Origin: Dromaius novaehollandiae
Taxonomy: Eukaryota > Chordata > Aves > Casuariiformes > Dromaiidae
Reading direction: 5' to 3'
Length of the DNA: 64,000 nt
NCBI RefSeq assembly: GCF_036370855.1
Contig: NC_088101.1
Location: forward strand, 40,594,544-40,658,543
The notes beneath the pieces are model-generated. The model worked only from the letters and a program-made list of their open reading frames with translations, was not told where the DNA came from and ran no database searches. Positions within the stretch are counted from its first letter, which is position 1. Each line of letters begins with the position of its first letter. Shown here in pieces: positions 24,990 to 38,200 of the stretch. A program made the translations under genes and the position numbers.

Positions 24990-25600
24990 ATGAGTTACGT
25001 CAAGGCCTTTCTGATGGCTTCTGAACAACCGCTCAGCGAAGCGCTGATCTTTTGTCAGTGCCGAGGTCAGGCGCGGGAGACTTTCCCACCACCAAAGCAC
25101 CGCACATTCGGCAAACGAGAAGACCCAGTGACAGAAGTGGTACCAAAACCCTGTATCCTGTCAGTCTCGCGTACCAAGAGCCCTGTTTGCTGCGGGCCTG
25201 CTTCGGCAGCCTCTTGCGCGGGGCAGGCGCTGCTCCGGCCGCGGCGTTTGCTTTGGCTTGCCCTTGGCTTGCCAGGTGGGAAAAGCGGAGAGTGGGCACA
25301 CCGCCTTTCAGCCTACTTGCAACATCCTTGGCCTGTAAAGCGGAGAGCTCTTCGGAGCGAGGTTTTATGGTGAAACGTGAGTCCGAAGGGTTAGAAATAA
25401 ACTTGCAGGCTCAGAGCGTAGGCAGGCGAGGACGCGCGGCCCCTGTGTCCAGCTCCGGCGCCCGGCCTGGCTGGACGAGCCTGGAAACGTGGAGCGGGAG
25501 GCGTCCTTGCAAATAAAAGCTACCGCGGTGTCAGGACGAGGCGTGGAGGAGGCCCGGGGAAAGGGCTGCGCTCACGTGTCCGTGGTGCAACCCAGCCCTG
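24990..25600. other. Strong GC-rich, CpG-bearing patch
   Basis: CpGs are dense, especially at 25190-25260 and 25420-25600. Frames up to 154 codons occur on the plus strand without any known domain. It is the widest CpG-rich block in the window and the best candidate, with 19171-19430, for an unannotated transcription start. Confidence 0.45.
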
Positions 25601-27149
25601 GGTAAAGAAAAGTTAAAGCTTCTGACAGGCGAATGAACACCAAGCCAACACATGCTTTGGGGGTTATTTTAAGATTGTGGGTTTTGGCAAAGATTGTCGG
25701 ACATAGCCTTTCAAATGGCTAATTGCCCTAGGACCCATGCCTATCTCCTGACACCGGGGCAACGGAGGAAGGAATTTGCTGTCTTAGTTTTACCATCCTG
25801 ATTGATTAAATACTTCATAGGTAATGCTGGACAAAAGCATTCTCTAAACCATGTGACAAAAAAGTCTGATTTAGAAAAAGCGGCTTGTTCTAGCTGCAGA
25901 ATTAGACAAATACACTGGTTTTTATTTGCATGCAGCAGTTTCCATTTGTGCAGCTTTGGCCAGAATGCTGAAGAGGTCTGTGATGTGCAATTTACCATGC
26001 AGTGATTTTAAAGATGAATGTTTGGACTCTCATCGATAGTTGATTTTTATTACTCATTTTGTTACCATGGGAGGTTTCCACATGTAGTTTCATATAAACT
26101 CAGTCTGGTTTCTTGTTCTGTCCTCAGGACAAAGCATGACTTTGCTTCACTAGGAGGTTGGAAACTAGTGATTTGGGGGTTGGGGTTTTGTTTTTTTCCC
26201 CCTCTACAGCTTATGTTTATACTTTCTATTAATTTCTTGCTGAAGGTAAATTTTACTGTTGAAATGTGTATCGGTGAGTTAGGGATTCCCTGTCCTTGTA
26301 AGAAGGTTGCTGTTACCGAGCATCGCTCATCGGGAACCTGGACGGCTCGGCGAGCGAGGCTCTCCGCAGCAGCCGCGGGAGGGCAAGGGGAGCGCTGCTC
26401 CATTCCACACTTCTGCATGTCCCAAAACCCACCCCAAGCCTATGGGCTTGCATCCGAGTTGTGGCAACGTAAGGAAAATTTGCCAAGGGTTTGGCAAACC
26501 CCAAATTTGCCTCCCACCTGCCCTGAAAACTGCCCCCAGCCTTGCAGGCAGTGGTGGAGAGACAGGACCCTCTCCAGGAGCATCCTTGGAGCACATTTCG
26601 TCAGAATAGGACTTTTGCAAAATACAGCAGCAGCTTTCTTAAAACATGGCCAGAGGAGGCAGTAGTTTTTTGCACAACAGCCGAGTAGTCATGACGCTTT
26701 GCGAAGAAGCATGCAACTGCGCCTCATTTCCCCCTCCCCTCGCAGGGGTTACAGCTCGCCCGGCTCCCCTCGCTGCATCTCACCTGGGTTCCTAATCAAA
26801 CAGACCGTCCGTGAAATAAGAGCTGACCGTGCAATATTTCAAATCCAGTAACTCTACATACAATAGAAGTTGTTTTAAAATTATTTCCTAAATTAGCTCC
26901 AGCGGGCCAGAAGGACTACTCCTAGCCAAAGCCCTCAATGCACGTTTGAAAGGTGAAATAATACTTTCAGGGCTCTTCAAAAAACAAGAGACGAGGGAGA
27001 AGGAATTCGCTTTTATTATAGAAATGTAATTCATAATCTCAGCGGTGGGAATGCTAATACCTTCTGACTGATTACAGTGATTACTCTGTGAAAGCAAAAA
27101 AGATTCCTATACCTGAGGACCCTGCTAAGAGTAAATCAAACGCTCTGTA
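25601..27149. other. Intergenic, no gene supported
   Basis: AT-rich with GC patches at about 26310-26600 and 26690-26790. A 215-codon plus frame (26018-26665) crosses an AT-rich and a GC-rich part and has no domain or codon signature I recognise, so it is not called. Confidence 0.4.
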
Positions 27150-27262
27150 ATTGTGGCTATGATTCAGCAAAGCAGTCAGTTGCTCTACCTTAAGTATCTG
27201 CTTAAGTGCTTTTCTGAATAAGGTTGTGCTTAAATAGGTGCTTTTTCTGAAATAAACCTTTG
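27150..27262. repeat. Palindromic dispersed repeat (MITE-like)
   Basis: GATTCAGCAAAGCA at 27161-27174 pairs with TGCTTTTCTGAATA at 27208-27221, with TTAAGTATCTGCTTAAG between. A second copy of the right arm follows, to about 27262. Sequences with the same TTAAG/GCTTTGCTGAAT pattern are common in amniote genomes. I do not assign a family name. Confidence 0.5.
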
Positions 27263-27846
27263 CCTTTTTCCAATGCATGCTTATCACCCTATTCTTAATT
27301 GAATGTATTTTGTTTGTGCCTCATATTGTTTTTGAGATAAACAGTTTTCTAGAAACGGCTAACACAGTTTTCAAAGAGTTATCACTAGTGCTTTCTTATC
27401 TGCCATTTAAAAAGCATACAAAAACTGCCTCTAAAAATTAACGCTTACTGCCTTATCTCTAACATCCCACATAAAAAGCATTTGTCTACCAACATAACAC
27501 CTTTCAACACTTCTCTTGACACTGATAGATTAGATTTCAACTAAAAGTGACAATTAGTTAATTTTTTTCTTCTTCCTACATGCTGGCTTGCAGTGTGGAA
27601 AGGGTTATGAAAGGTCAAACTACCTGTTTCCTTCCATGGTTATTCCATCGCGGCATGGAAATGATCTCCTGTTTGTTGGGCTGTGTATGGAAAGTGAGGT
27701 TTATTTAATATCACACACACACACACAAATAGCACCGAGGGCCAAAAAGAAATCCGGACAGTCTGAGTTACAAGGCATTTGCACTGCCTGCTTCACTGAT
27801 CCCTCTCATGAGGAGCTATGGCAGCACAGATGGTCCATTAGGCCAT
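27263..27846. other. Intergenic, AT-rich, no gene seen
   Basis: No gene is visible. A (CA)n tract of about 16 bases lies at 27712-27727. Confidence 0.5.
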
Positions 27847-27912
27847 CATCCAGCAGAGCACTTAAGCACTCCCGTAACCTTAGGCGTATGATTAGTCCCA
27901 TCGACTCCTGTG
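27847..27912. repeat. Second palindromic repeat of the same family, half element
   Basis: ATCCAGCAGAGCACTTAAGCA followed by ATTAGTCCCATCGACTCCTGTG matches the arm and centre pattern of the element at 27150-27262 and of copies known in amniote genomes. It lies about 0.6 kb from that copy. Confidence 0.5.
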
Positions 27913-30479
27913 ACGAATAATATGCCTGCTCTCCCTGCCTCGGGAGCACATAGGGGAGAGGAGAGTTCGGTTTTCAGCAGATCCATGCATATTTGGAATA
28001 GCAGGTAAAAGCGTGTATTATGTCCACGTTACGCTCTTTTCTGCCTTTGATAACCTCTTGAATTGTTAGAAATGGTTAACTCAGCAATGAACGTACTCCT
28101 CACTGAGAGCTAGATGTTTGCCAAGCCTGATGTTTTAAACCTACACCAGCCTGCAGTTAATCGTGTACAAGCAATGCAGCTATTTTTTATTTTAATGAAA
28201 AAAATGTCTAAGTGGATTTTCCTGAAACGGTTGCATATGAACTGAGAGGTAAGCGACGTTGCCGATCTGAGGGGAAGGACTTCTAAATGCCTGAAACTGA
28301 AGCCTTGACAGGAAAATGTCATGCGTAACCACGAGCAGAGTGTGCCCAGTGCCGTTTCACCGGCCATCGGTAGGAAAGCAATCTCTGAACATGCAGATAG
28401 CTAAAATGCTAGTGCTAACGTATCATGATTCATGTACATTTCTCTTATGAATAAGCACATTTTCAAAACTCAGACTGATAATTTATCTTTATTGGCTGCC
28501 CCACCCTTGCTGTTTAAGCTACAACCCCACTTTGGGGATCATTACAGGGTCTGCTTGCATCAGACCCCCTGCTACCCCCCAGAAAAAAAAAAACAGAAAA
28601 GGGGGAGAAAAATAGAAAAAAAGAATATAATTGCTAAAACATGGTCTGTACTCAGAAACTGCTTTTATTTTTCCAAGTAATATACATTGGAATCTCAAGT
28701 AAATGGAGTGTATAATTCTTTGTGAAATGGATGCAGAATTAACACAGAAAAAAATACTCAGAAACACAGAAAGGCACATGCACACATACTCATATATGTG
28801 TGTGTCTGTGTTTATTATGCTCAGACACACACACACAAACTGTGATTCCTTCCATCCAGTTAATTATATGTCTTTCCCTAACATCTTATTTTTTTGTACT
28901 TTCAAAGCCTCATATTTTAATTAAAAACACTTAATTTTTTTTTAACGACAAAGCCACAGCAGACTTGTGGTAGGCTGCTGGAGTGCAATTACCAATTCCA
29001 CAGCACTAGTCCCTTTTCTTTTTGGATGGCAGTCACAGACTCCAGATGCCAATGTACTGAGGCTAATTTTTTCCATCAGCAACATCTAGCTATTTGGCAG
29101 TCTGGTCTAACATTTTTGCTGGCTGCCTTGAGGCAGTTAAATGGCAGTATTCTTCATATATTGCCTAGGAAGCTGGTTTACCTGGGGGGTATTTTAATGA
29201 AGGTTTGGCCTTAACCATACATTTTATGCAATGTTTTGCTATTAATAAACATGCCTGTGAATTATCTTCTCATTAGATTTCCACAAAGGTGTATTTTTTT
29301 TGTGTTCGGAGTTGGAGTCCTGTGCTTAAATGCCCCTTTGCTATTCAGGGTCGGGCTCCTGTGATCACAGACCGAGGGCACAAAGACTCCTACATCCCTG
29401 CATGGACCGGCAGTGAAAGCTGCGCAAATAATTCTTCTCAATACACTGGCCAAATTGAGAGAGAAGGATGGGAAATGGTTTCAGGCTGATCCAAATTTCA
29501 GATTGCCCTTGTTTGTTTGATCAGCAGAATACTTGCCTGTCTGTGTTATTTCAAGTTGACCCATATGGTTTATGTGAATCAAAATTTTTGGAACAAGCTA
29601 ATTTCAAGGTGAAGAACAATTTAATTTTTTAAAATTCTCTTAGCAAATATTGATAAAAGGGGTGTTCTTTTTGTTTTTCTTCCTTCTTTTTTCACATAAG
29701 AGGTTTTCATGGAATTTTACATGAGTTTACAAGTAAATTTACTTGCTCTGAAGCTTTATTTTTATCTAGAACAGGTCATTAACTTCATGTCATACCATAT
29801 AACTATGACAAAATAGAGCCAACTATAGCATAAAAAGCAAACAAGGTTACTGGCTTCATTTATATATGTATGCTCCTGGGTGCCCAACATCCATAGCTTA
29901 CTTGACAATATATAGTGCCTAGGCTGAGTGACATAAAATTGCATTTCCCTGAAAAGAAGTAGGCTTGTCCTTTGAACTTCTGACCGTGTGTCTCTGCAGC
30001 ATAGAACGGCAAAAACAAAATTGTGCTAAAAATATAGTAGTGCTGCACAGAAAGGCGTACTCATATACGCTAGCATTGTTGCTAGAGCATGTGAGCTCTG
30101 AGTATATGAGCTAGAGTGCGAGAGCTTTGTGATTTCGAAACACTGCTTTTGTCGTCTTTTTTAATGAAGGAATTTTACCTTCAGCTGGACACCAGCACGA
30201 ACCAAGCCCCAACTTCTATAAAAGAAGAACGACTGAAGGAAGCGAATGTAAGAATAATGTTCTCTTGCCTGCTTTGAAAGATGACCTGGAAGAGTAGAGG
30301 CCATGGCCCAGCTGGGACAAGTGCACGGCTGCAAAGAGAATGAATGGCTCATGGTGGCCACGGGGGGGTGAGTGAGATAAGTGAGCGACTTGCAACTAGA
30401 GACACTTGAATTAGACATGAAGAAAGAAGTTCTCCCTACGGAGCCTGTTCAATGCTGTCACAGCCTGTGGAGGACAGAG
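27913..30479. other. Intergenic, AT-rich, no gene seen
   Basis: Contains short CA/TG tracts near 28780-28840 and an AT-rich, non-repetitive block at 29020-29290 that could be conserved non-coding DNA. A small inverted repeat, CTCATATAC (30060-30068) with GTATATGAG (30102-30110), is also visible. No coding sequence is supported. Confidence 0.45.
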
Positions 30480-30840
30480 GTGCTGACAAAGAAGCTGGAT
30501 GAGCGTCTCTGGGGACGGGGACAGGTCCAGGTGCGGCCGCCGTGGCGGGGGAGCCCCTGCAGGTCCTGGCAGCAGCTGCCAGCCCGAGCGCACGGTCCTG
30601 ACCTTCTCCGCTGGCCCCGCTTCCCTCTCAGCAGCGCTGGGGTTGTCCCCGCGGCAAGGAAGCCACGCTCTGGCCACCAGCGCTGCCGTGGGAGAGCTGC
30701 CCAGCTGGCGCTGATGCTCCCTGGTAAGAAAACACCAAGCGTCGCCCAGGGGACAAAGAACAGCAGTTTCTCCTAGCGGGAAGCCAGCGATCAGTGGCTT
30801 GTTGCTCTTCAGCTGAAATGCTGGACGCCTTCCCCACGAG
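30480..30840. other. GC-rich, CpG-bearing patch
   Basis: High GC with CpGs clustered around 30500-30700. Overlapping domain-free frames on both strands. No gene called. Confidence 0.4.
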
Positions 30841-31049
30841 CTGAGTCATAACAATGAAGTCTTCTGCTGGTTTATATATTAAACCTTCGTGTTTTAATTA
30901 GAGGTTCAGGAGGAGGGCTGTTTTCTTTGGAAGGGGAAAGATGTCATTTTCATTTTTTTCGTGAGATTTGCCTTCCTTTTTGGGAAAGTCCTCACATGGA
31001 GCTGACGTGTGGATAACTTACTTTCACTTCACGGAAAGCTTCGTCTTTT
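30841..31049. other. Intergenic spacer between two GC-rich patches
   Basis: AT-rich; nothing recognised. Confidence 0.5.
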
Positions 31050-31480
31050 GTCAAGCAAAGCACATGGCCCGAGTGGATGGAAACCTCCCTCTGCTTCCGG
31101 GCTCACGGCCCTGGGAACATGCCGGCGCCGCGGGGGGTGGGTGGCTCTCCCTGCTGCCGTCAGGACCTGGCTGTAACGCACACGTGGAGCAATGGCCCGT
31201 CATCCCCATGCGCTGCTGTGGGCTCCCTCCCCGAGAGAAACAGGTCCTTCCTGACCATCCTTTCCCTCGTGTCTGCTTTTTCTGCAGTCCCAGCTGGTTT
31301 TGGTGCTGTCGGGGCTGCCGCGTAGCCCAGCCCGCCCCCCCGGCGCCGGTGACAGCCCACACCAAAGACCACAAGGACATTGTGTTTCCTTCCTACACCT
31401 GGATCTTCTTCCCCCCAGACCACAGCCAACTGTGACCCAGGGCTGGGCAACGGAGGCAAAACGTTATGACACAGCTTGCT
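31050..31480. other. GC-rich, CpG-bearing patch
   Basis: GC-rich with CpGs such as the GCCGGCGCCGCGG run near 31120-31134. Frames of up to 155 codons plus and 142 minus have no known domain. Confidence 0.4.
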
Positions 31481-34400
31481 CTGAGCCACGGAGAAAAATG
31501 TAGCAAGAAATTTCTTTGCAGGGCTGAATGCATCAGAATGACAATGAATATCTCCTGAACTTTCTCTGAAGCCCGATTTCCTATCCATTCCTGACGTGCG
31601 AGCGCATAACGCCCATCTTCTTACTCATGTGTCATGGTAGGAGATAAGCTGATGGCTGGAGCGTTCTGTAATTGTATTTTTAGATTCGCGGAGGGCTGTT
31701 TAGGATTGATTTAAAAGTCTCTCTCCCTGGAAACCAAGTTCCTCTGGTTTGTTTTATAGCAGGCAGTTTGCATGTTGGCAACATGACTTGCTAGTATTAG
31801 CATTACTGGTATTTCATGAAGAAATAGCAAAATCATGCTACACATAGAGATGAAAAAAATCTACAAAATAAAATTAACAATGCCAGATAAAATTACCAAT
31901 GCAAATTCTCATGCCAAATTCTGAAATGGTCCAAAGCAAACATTTTCAAAAATTTTTTTTGGGAGGGCTGGCATTTCAATCAAGATCAAATTGATTTTTA
32001 AAACTTAGCCAAAATGCATTTTTCTATCAAGAAAAATTAATTTGACAAGAACTTTTTAATCATGTCTACTTACAATATTTTTGCAATTATAGCGCCAATT
32101 TATGCCATCACAGTCTTTGGTCAAGACTTCTAATAGAGGAACTTATTAGTCATAATCAGTGTGATCTCTGTTTCTCTCTGTCTTATTCACACACACACAA
32201 ACACTTCTTCTCTCTTCTTTTAATTCCAGTTAGGTTTTGATGCCATTCTGAAAATGAACACTGGTATATGGTCAGGTTTTTACTTGAACAGCTTCAGAAA
32301 GGCCACTTTTTTTTTGACTTTTAATTTCTAATAACCTAATTGTTGCATCATTTTCAAAAAAATCTTGAATTTTTGCAAGTTATTTCCTTAATGTGTTCAT
32401 TCATATAAGTCACATTTATCAACACATTGTCAAAATAACAGGCAGTAATATGAATTCAAGAGTTCATGATGCTTCATCTTCTAAACTACCCTCAGGGCAC
32501 TGACTTTATCTTATGGTAACCATTCATATCTGCATGAGGCAAAACTTCCTGTGGTTTTGGCTATTTTTATGACAAGAAATTTGGCCCTGTATATTTCCTA
32601 TGGATTAGCAAAAGTAATTTTTGACCTTGCTGAATGAGAAATTCGTAAAAAAAATAAAACACTGGAATTTTCTAGTGGCTTGAAATATTAAGAAACGCTT
32701 CACCTTTCCACAGTGCTACTTGCACAGGAGAGTTCATCAATTTTTTTAAGCAAATCTGTGTTCAACAAGACGCTCTCAGCCTTCTCACCTCCCCCCACCG
32801 TCCTATCTGAGCTGGCAGTGCACGATGCCATGCTTTGCCCCAGCTACTCCAGTTCATAGAGGAGCTTCTCAAAGCAAATTTAGCTTCACTGGCGATTTAA
32901 TCGGTGCTCCAGCCTGTGCTAAAGGGTTGTCGTGGCACAGGCCGGTCCCGTGGGTGCCCGTGCAAGAAGGGCTGCCAGGGCCCGGCTGCTGCAGCAGGTC
33001 CCCCGCCGAAAACCCAGCACAAAAGCGCAGCACGGTGGCTTCCTCCGTTTATCAGTTCACAAGGACAAGCTTGAGACACCTAAATGCTCCCAAGCCAAGC
33101 ATGACTTCGCTTTACAGAGTAATTGGCGGATGTATTGTTTCCTTTGTTAAGAGCAGGATTTGAGGAATTTTATGCCCGTGTCAAAGGTGATACTGTGCAA
33201 TTCTATATCACTTATGCACAATTAAGTACCACTTACGGCCTGACTTCTGGGGCTACTTAGCAACTTCAGTTTCCATTTAACCCAGCTGGGGGCTGGATGG
33301 CTTCTGTAACTCTGAAAAATCAAGGCAGTGGCCCCATTCTCCAATATCTTTGGCTCAGTTACATTGTCTTACAAAAGATAAATTTATAGATGGAGACCGA
33401 AGGGTTAAATTGTGTAGGAAAACATACTCATAGAGCCCTGAAGAACTGATGGCGTGAGGTCGGCTGTCACCGCGTACTGGTGTCCGTGGGTCATGCCGAA
33501 ATGCAGGCAAGCTGCATGTGCGTGCTCCCTTGGTGTTGTCACTTGGCCCATGAAGGGTTTCTCTTCGGTCAGTGACAAGTTAGATTCTGGGGCAGAAATC
33601 CCAGTGCTGTTTTATCACTGGATGCTGTTACATGGAAAGATAAAACGTGCTATTCTCCCCATTTTCCTATCACCTCTCTACCCTGCAGCTTGTCGGGGAT
33701 CTCACAGCTGCTGTCTGTCTGGCGGCAGACGTCCGTCCTCCACAGTTTTGCCTTCCTACAGCGCTGTGTCCTCAGGAAGGCTCAGCACCACAAGCTCTGG
33801 CGCTCACAGCTCTCCTTTCTCCGCTGCTGCGCTCCACGCCAGCCGATGCTGCTGTTGATCCCCACAGCACGGGACCCCACCGGCGTGTGATGCCACGCGG
33901 GCAGAGATGAGCAGCCAGAAATCGCAATATCCAGCTCATACTGAAGCTGCAATGTTTTTAGGTATCTTTCAAATCCGAGACTGCAGCTTCTTGTGTTCTT
34001 AGCCAATAACGATTCGACAGCCACCCTCGTGGAGGCGAGGCTGCAGCACACCTTTGCACGCACGCAGGGAGGGAAAGGGAAGACGAAGAAATAGGAAAGA
34101 CGAGTGTGATGGGTGCACAGCTTTGCTCAAGGGTGGCAGCTTCTCACCCTTTATTTTTAACCGCATTTTTTTTATCCATGACAGCTGTCTGCAGGCAACC
34201 ATGTCCTGCGGTCTGGTATGATGAGGCGCAGGAAAGGAGAGACATGACGGTCTTTAAGCGAGAGAGAGAGGAATCAATGACACTGATAGGTGGGTTGTAG
34301 CAGTCGGAGGTGAGGAGAAGACAGACAGAGGGGGAGTTTGCAGCTGGTACATGGAGAAGAAAGCAGTGGACACAAAAGGCTCTTTCCCCATTGCTAAATA

Positions 34401-34900
34401 CTCTGATGATCTGAAGAATTATTTTCATTTTCTTTATGGAGAAACATGGGCAAAATTAAAAAAATAATACTGAGTGTATCACCTTACGTGTTCAAAATGA
34501 GAAACCCTGACAGAGTCAGGTCTTCAGAAAGCATCAAACAATAATCTTCTAAAATAAATCCTTTCTAGTGATTATTTTTTTAAAAAAGTTTCTATAATCT
34601 AGGACTCATATAATGATAATTTTGACATATACCTATAATTTAATTATAATCAATCAAATTCTGCTGGCTATTTGTACATACAGTTGTCAATGAGATTCTT
34701 ACTTTCCTACCTTTTATTAAGCTAATACTATTATCTAATCACTTGCAGACAATGGATCTTAATTTTGTTTTAGCTTAGAAACCAAATTGTTTAGCTTAAA
34801 AACAGCTTGTTTTTTTCTATTGCGAAAAAACAGTTTCTCTCTTGTACTTTATGTCCAGCAGAAGATTTGAAGCACAGCACTTTTTCAATATCAAGTACTA
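31481..34900. other. Intergenic, no gene seen
   Basis: AT-rich at 31640-32760. CpG-bearing patches lie at about 32810-33070 and 33450-33910. The stretch at 31900-32060 has repeated TTTTCAAAAATTT and AAAATTAATTT-like motifs, perhaps an old palindromic repeat. No coding sequence is supported. Confidence 0.4.
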
Positions 34901-35200
34901 TACTTGAGGTTGTTTCTCAATGTTCAATGAGAAAAACAGGCCTTGCCAGAAATGAATAGTGACCATGTGTTAGCAGATGGAGTTTCAATGTGCTTGTTTA
35001 ATTTGCAATCGTATACAAACTTAACAGTAAACAACTTGAGCAAATAATGAGCAATTGATGTAGAGAATTTTTTAATAGGGACAATGAGCATGAAAATCAA
35101 GATGAATACATTGCTTCAATTTCATGGGCAATGTGAATTAGAAACAGGCTGCATGCATTCTGGTTTAACTTAGAGAATAAAATGTTTTCATTGTCTAAAA
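34901..35200. other. Candidate conserved non-coding element
   Basis: AT-rich, non-repetitive and with stops in all frames. It holds many short motifs of the kind bound by homeodomain and SOX factors, such as TTTAATTTGCAATC, CAATTGA and ACAATG. It lies in a gene desert beside a developmental cadherin gene. Conservation is not visible from one sequence; this is inference only. Confidence 0.25.
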
Positions 35201-38200
35201 ACTAGGTTTATTTTCAATAACACTCAAGCCCTATTTTTCTTCAGCCTAGTGCTTTTCCTGAGATTTTCATGAGTTGGGAGTAGCTGTCCTGTATATGGCC
35301 AATTAATTTTGTTACTTAGTTGGCTGTGAGACAGCAAACAATAACTTTCTTGTTATTAATTGATAGCTATAGAAAAGATGCAATGGATCACCTCAGACAG
35401 CTCCGATCAATCTTTTGTGTTTAACATTTGTTTTGAAAACATAACTTTGCAAGTGATGGATGCGAGGAAAACTGCCCATAGTCTTTTTACAGCCACACTG
35501 ACCAGAGGTATCTCTCTTTAAATGGCTGAGGCTGATTTCAACATCTGATGGTCTCCTCAGATGAGTTTTTCTTGTGTACATGCCCCAGCCTATATGTGAA
35601 GGTGCCTGAAGGACACAACAGCGAGAGCCTTCAAAGTGTCTTCAAAGGTGAGGAAGATGGAGGCAGTCACCTTCTGCGTTGACCTGCTTTTGTGACTCAC
35701 CCACTAAGCGCTGTCGAGACGCCGGGCTTTGCACCCCTGCCCCATTCTCCAGCAGAGCCAAGTTTGGGATGCGAGACTGAGCTGAGAGCAAATTGACCCC
35801 AAAGCCACAGAGTAAAAATGATGCTCTTAGAATAAGAGAGAAAAGGCTACAGAATAAATATCCCCATAGACGTTAAACGTGCCGGGGAAAAATAGCAGAT
35901 CACAAAAAAGTAAGGGGAGAAAAGCAAACTGGGAAAAATGAGGGAGAGGAGAAGCGGCTGGTGGGGAAGGGGCTGCCCAACACATAAACAAGCAGGCGGA
36001 GGGGAAGCAAATCCTGGAAAAAGAGAAAAGAGACAAAGAACAGATGGTCGTGAGTAAATAAAACCAGAAACCTAGCAAGGATTATAAAACATTTTTATTT
36101 AAACATCCGTAAAGGAAAGAGCCCGTAAGAGTGGTAAAATATGATTTATTAACTCACAGTCTGTTAATTTTACAGTGCCCATCTCAGTGGGCAGGTGAAT
36201 GAGCTCAAGTCCCTCAGAGAAAACTTGTTCTTCAGGTGCGCTACCTTGTTTGGAGGTGAGGTGTTTTGTTGCTTTTTTAATGTGGATTTTTGCTTACATC
36301 CATGTGCTGTGATTTTGTTCAGATTCCCCCCACCCAAATGCTCCAGGAAGAGGAACTTGGAAGGACTGTTTGATTTGCAGCTAGGACCAGGAGACTCCCT
36401 CCCAAGTCGCTGTAAACAAGGATATTTTCTCGGTTCTTCACTGAAGATGACTGTGGATGTCACACATGGGAGATTCAAGTTAGGGCCTTGGTTTGCTTGG
36501 AGAAAAGAAAAGTTTGGGGAAAATCTGAGCTCTCTGAACTTGGAAAATATTCTTGGTCTGGATAAAAAAGAGGGGAAACATTCCATCCTTGATAAGTCAA
36601 ATATCTCTACAAGCCTCTATCTCTCACATGCCTCTGTATAGAGACACTGAGACATAGATACGTATCCTGTAGTGCAAGCTCTGTGTTAGGCCATGGGCAG
36701 AGAGTAAGGCTAAATCAATTTATTGTCTGATTGATACCTCGGTCAGTTTGAAGGCTGGGGTCAATGAGAATTTGTAGCTGGTAAGTTAGACAGAGAAGGA
36801 GAACACAAAAATTGTTTACTGATTACATTGGATCCTACCAAGGCTATTTATTACCTCTTACTAACTAACTAAACTTACTACCAATGGCACTATCAAGCCT
36901 TGAGGTGCCTTTTTTTTTTTGCTTGGACCTGTCGTTCCCCTTGAAATACCGGAGCAGCTGTCAAAAAACAGTGAGTCTGCCTCTTTGGCATTTGTGCTTG
37001 GCTGTGTTTTATTTGCTGTGGTTTTCTATGCTGTTTGTGTGTTATGCTGTTATAGATGTCTTTCTGTTGTACTCCTCTTGTTTGTGGACATTGCAGAAAC
37101 CCATCATTCATGTGATGCATCCTGAGACAACAAATCACATTGGTGTTGTTGGGTTTAACCTTTATCAGTTTGTACTGTTGCATTTCTCTGGTTCTTCTTG
37201 CCTCAGTTTCAAAAGTTATACGAATTTGAGTTCTCAGTTTTCTGTATAAAAATACGCGTGAGAAACAACATTGCTGTCCTGAAAGATAAATATGGATTAG
37301 AGTGCAGCTCTGCAGACCTCCTCAGGAGCCATTATATTATTCGCTAATGTTCTCCACCTAGGCAGTGGACTGAGTACAGCAGAGACTAACAATTACCTAT
37401 GCAAAACTGCATCGCACAGCAAACTGGCTCACAGCACGCCTCACAACTGAAAAGCGACAGGTGAAGCCTTGTATGAGTAGAATAATGCCCAAATGGCTAC
37501 AAATGAAGGGGATAATGTTTAATGATAAAAAAATAAGCTGTCAAGTCATGTCTGGCTAAATTAGCATCCTGTTGTCTGTTTATCTATAGCCTCGTCTAGT
37601 GATACTAGCTCGGGGGACCGACGATAACAGCTTAAAATGAGAATGTATTTGTTGTAGTGAATATAAATTGAGAGTAGCTGGTGGGAGCGGGCAGAGATTT
37701 TTCTTGGCTGCTGACATCAACTCTTTCATTAGCCTCAGCACGTATTCTTATATGATAAGCTACACTGGTTTCATCTGTTCTTTCAAGGAAAGAATGAAAT
37801 GTCTTTCCTTGATTTTACACTTTTTAAATAGCCTTAACTTATTATTTTGAATATACTTTTCTACCACAACCAAGGAATCACATCAGAGTTCCTGAAGAAG
37901 TTTTGTATAGGGCTGGTGAGAGGTCACAAGAACGTGTGGTCCTGGCTAGCTGTGCCAACAGCCTCAGTTAGTGCCTGAAGTGCCTCAACACAGCAGCATG
38001 GCCAGCCACCACCACCTGTATTTTCTCAGACTGGACATTTTTGCAAGGCTTCTTGCATCAAGCCGACATGTACAATTCCTAGTTGTTTTCCTCAAATGCT
38101 GCAGAGAATCCTTCTGCAAACGCTACATCTATCCCAGGTTTGCATTCAGTCTGCAGATGAGGTACTTATTATGTGCTTGTCACGGCAAAAATAACAACTC

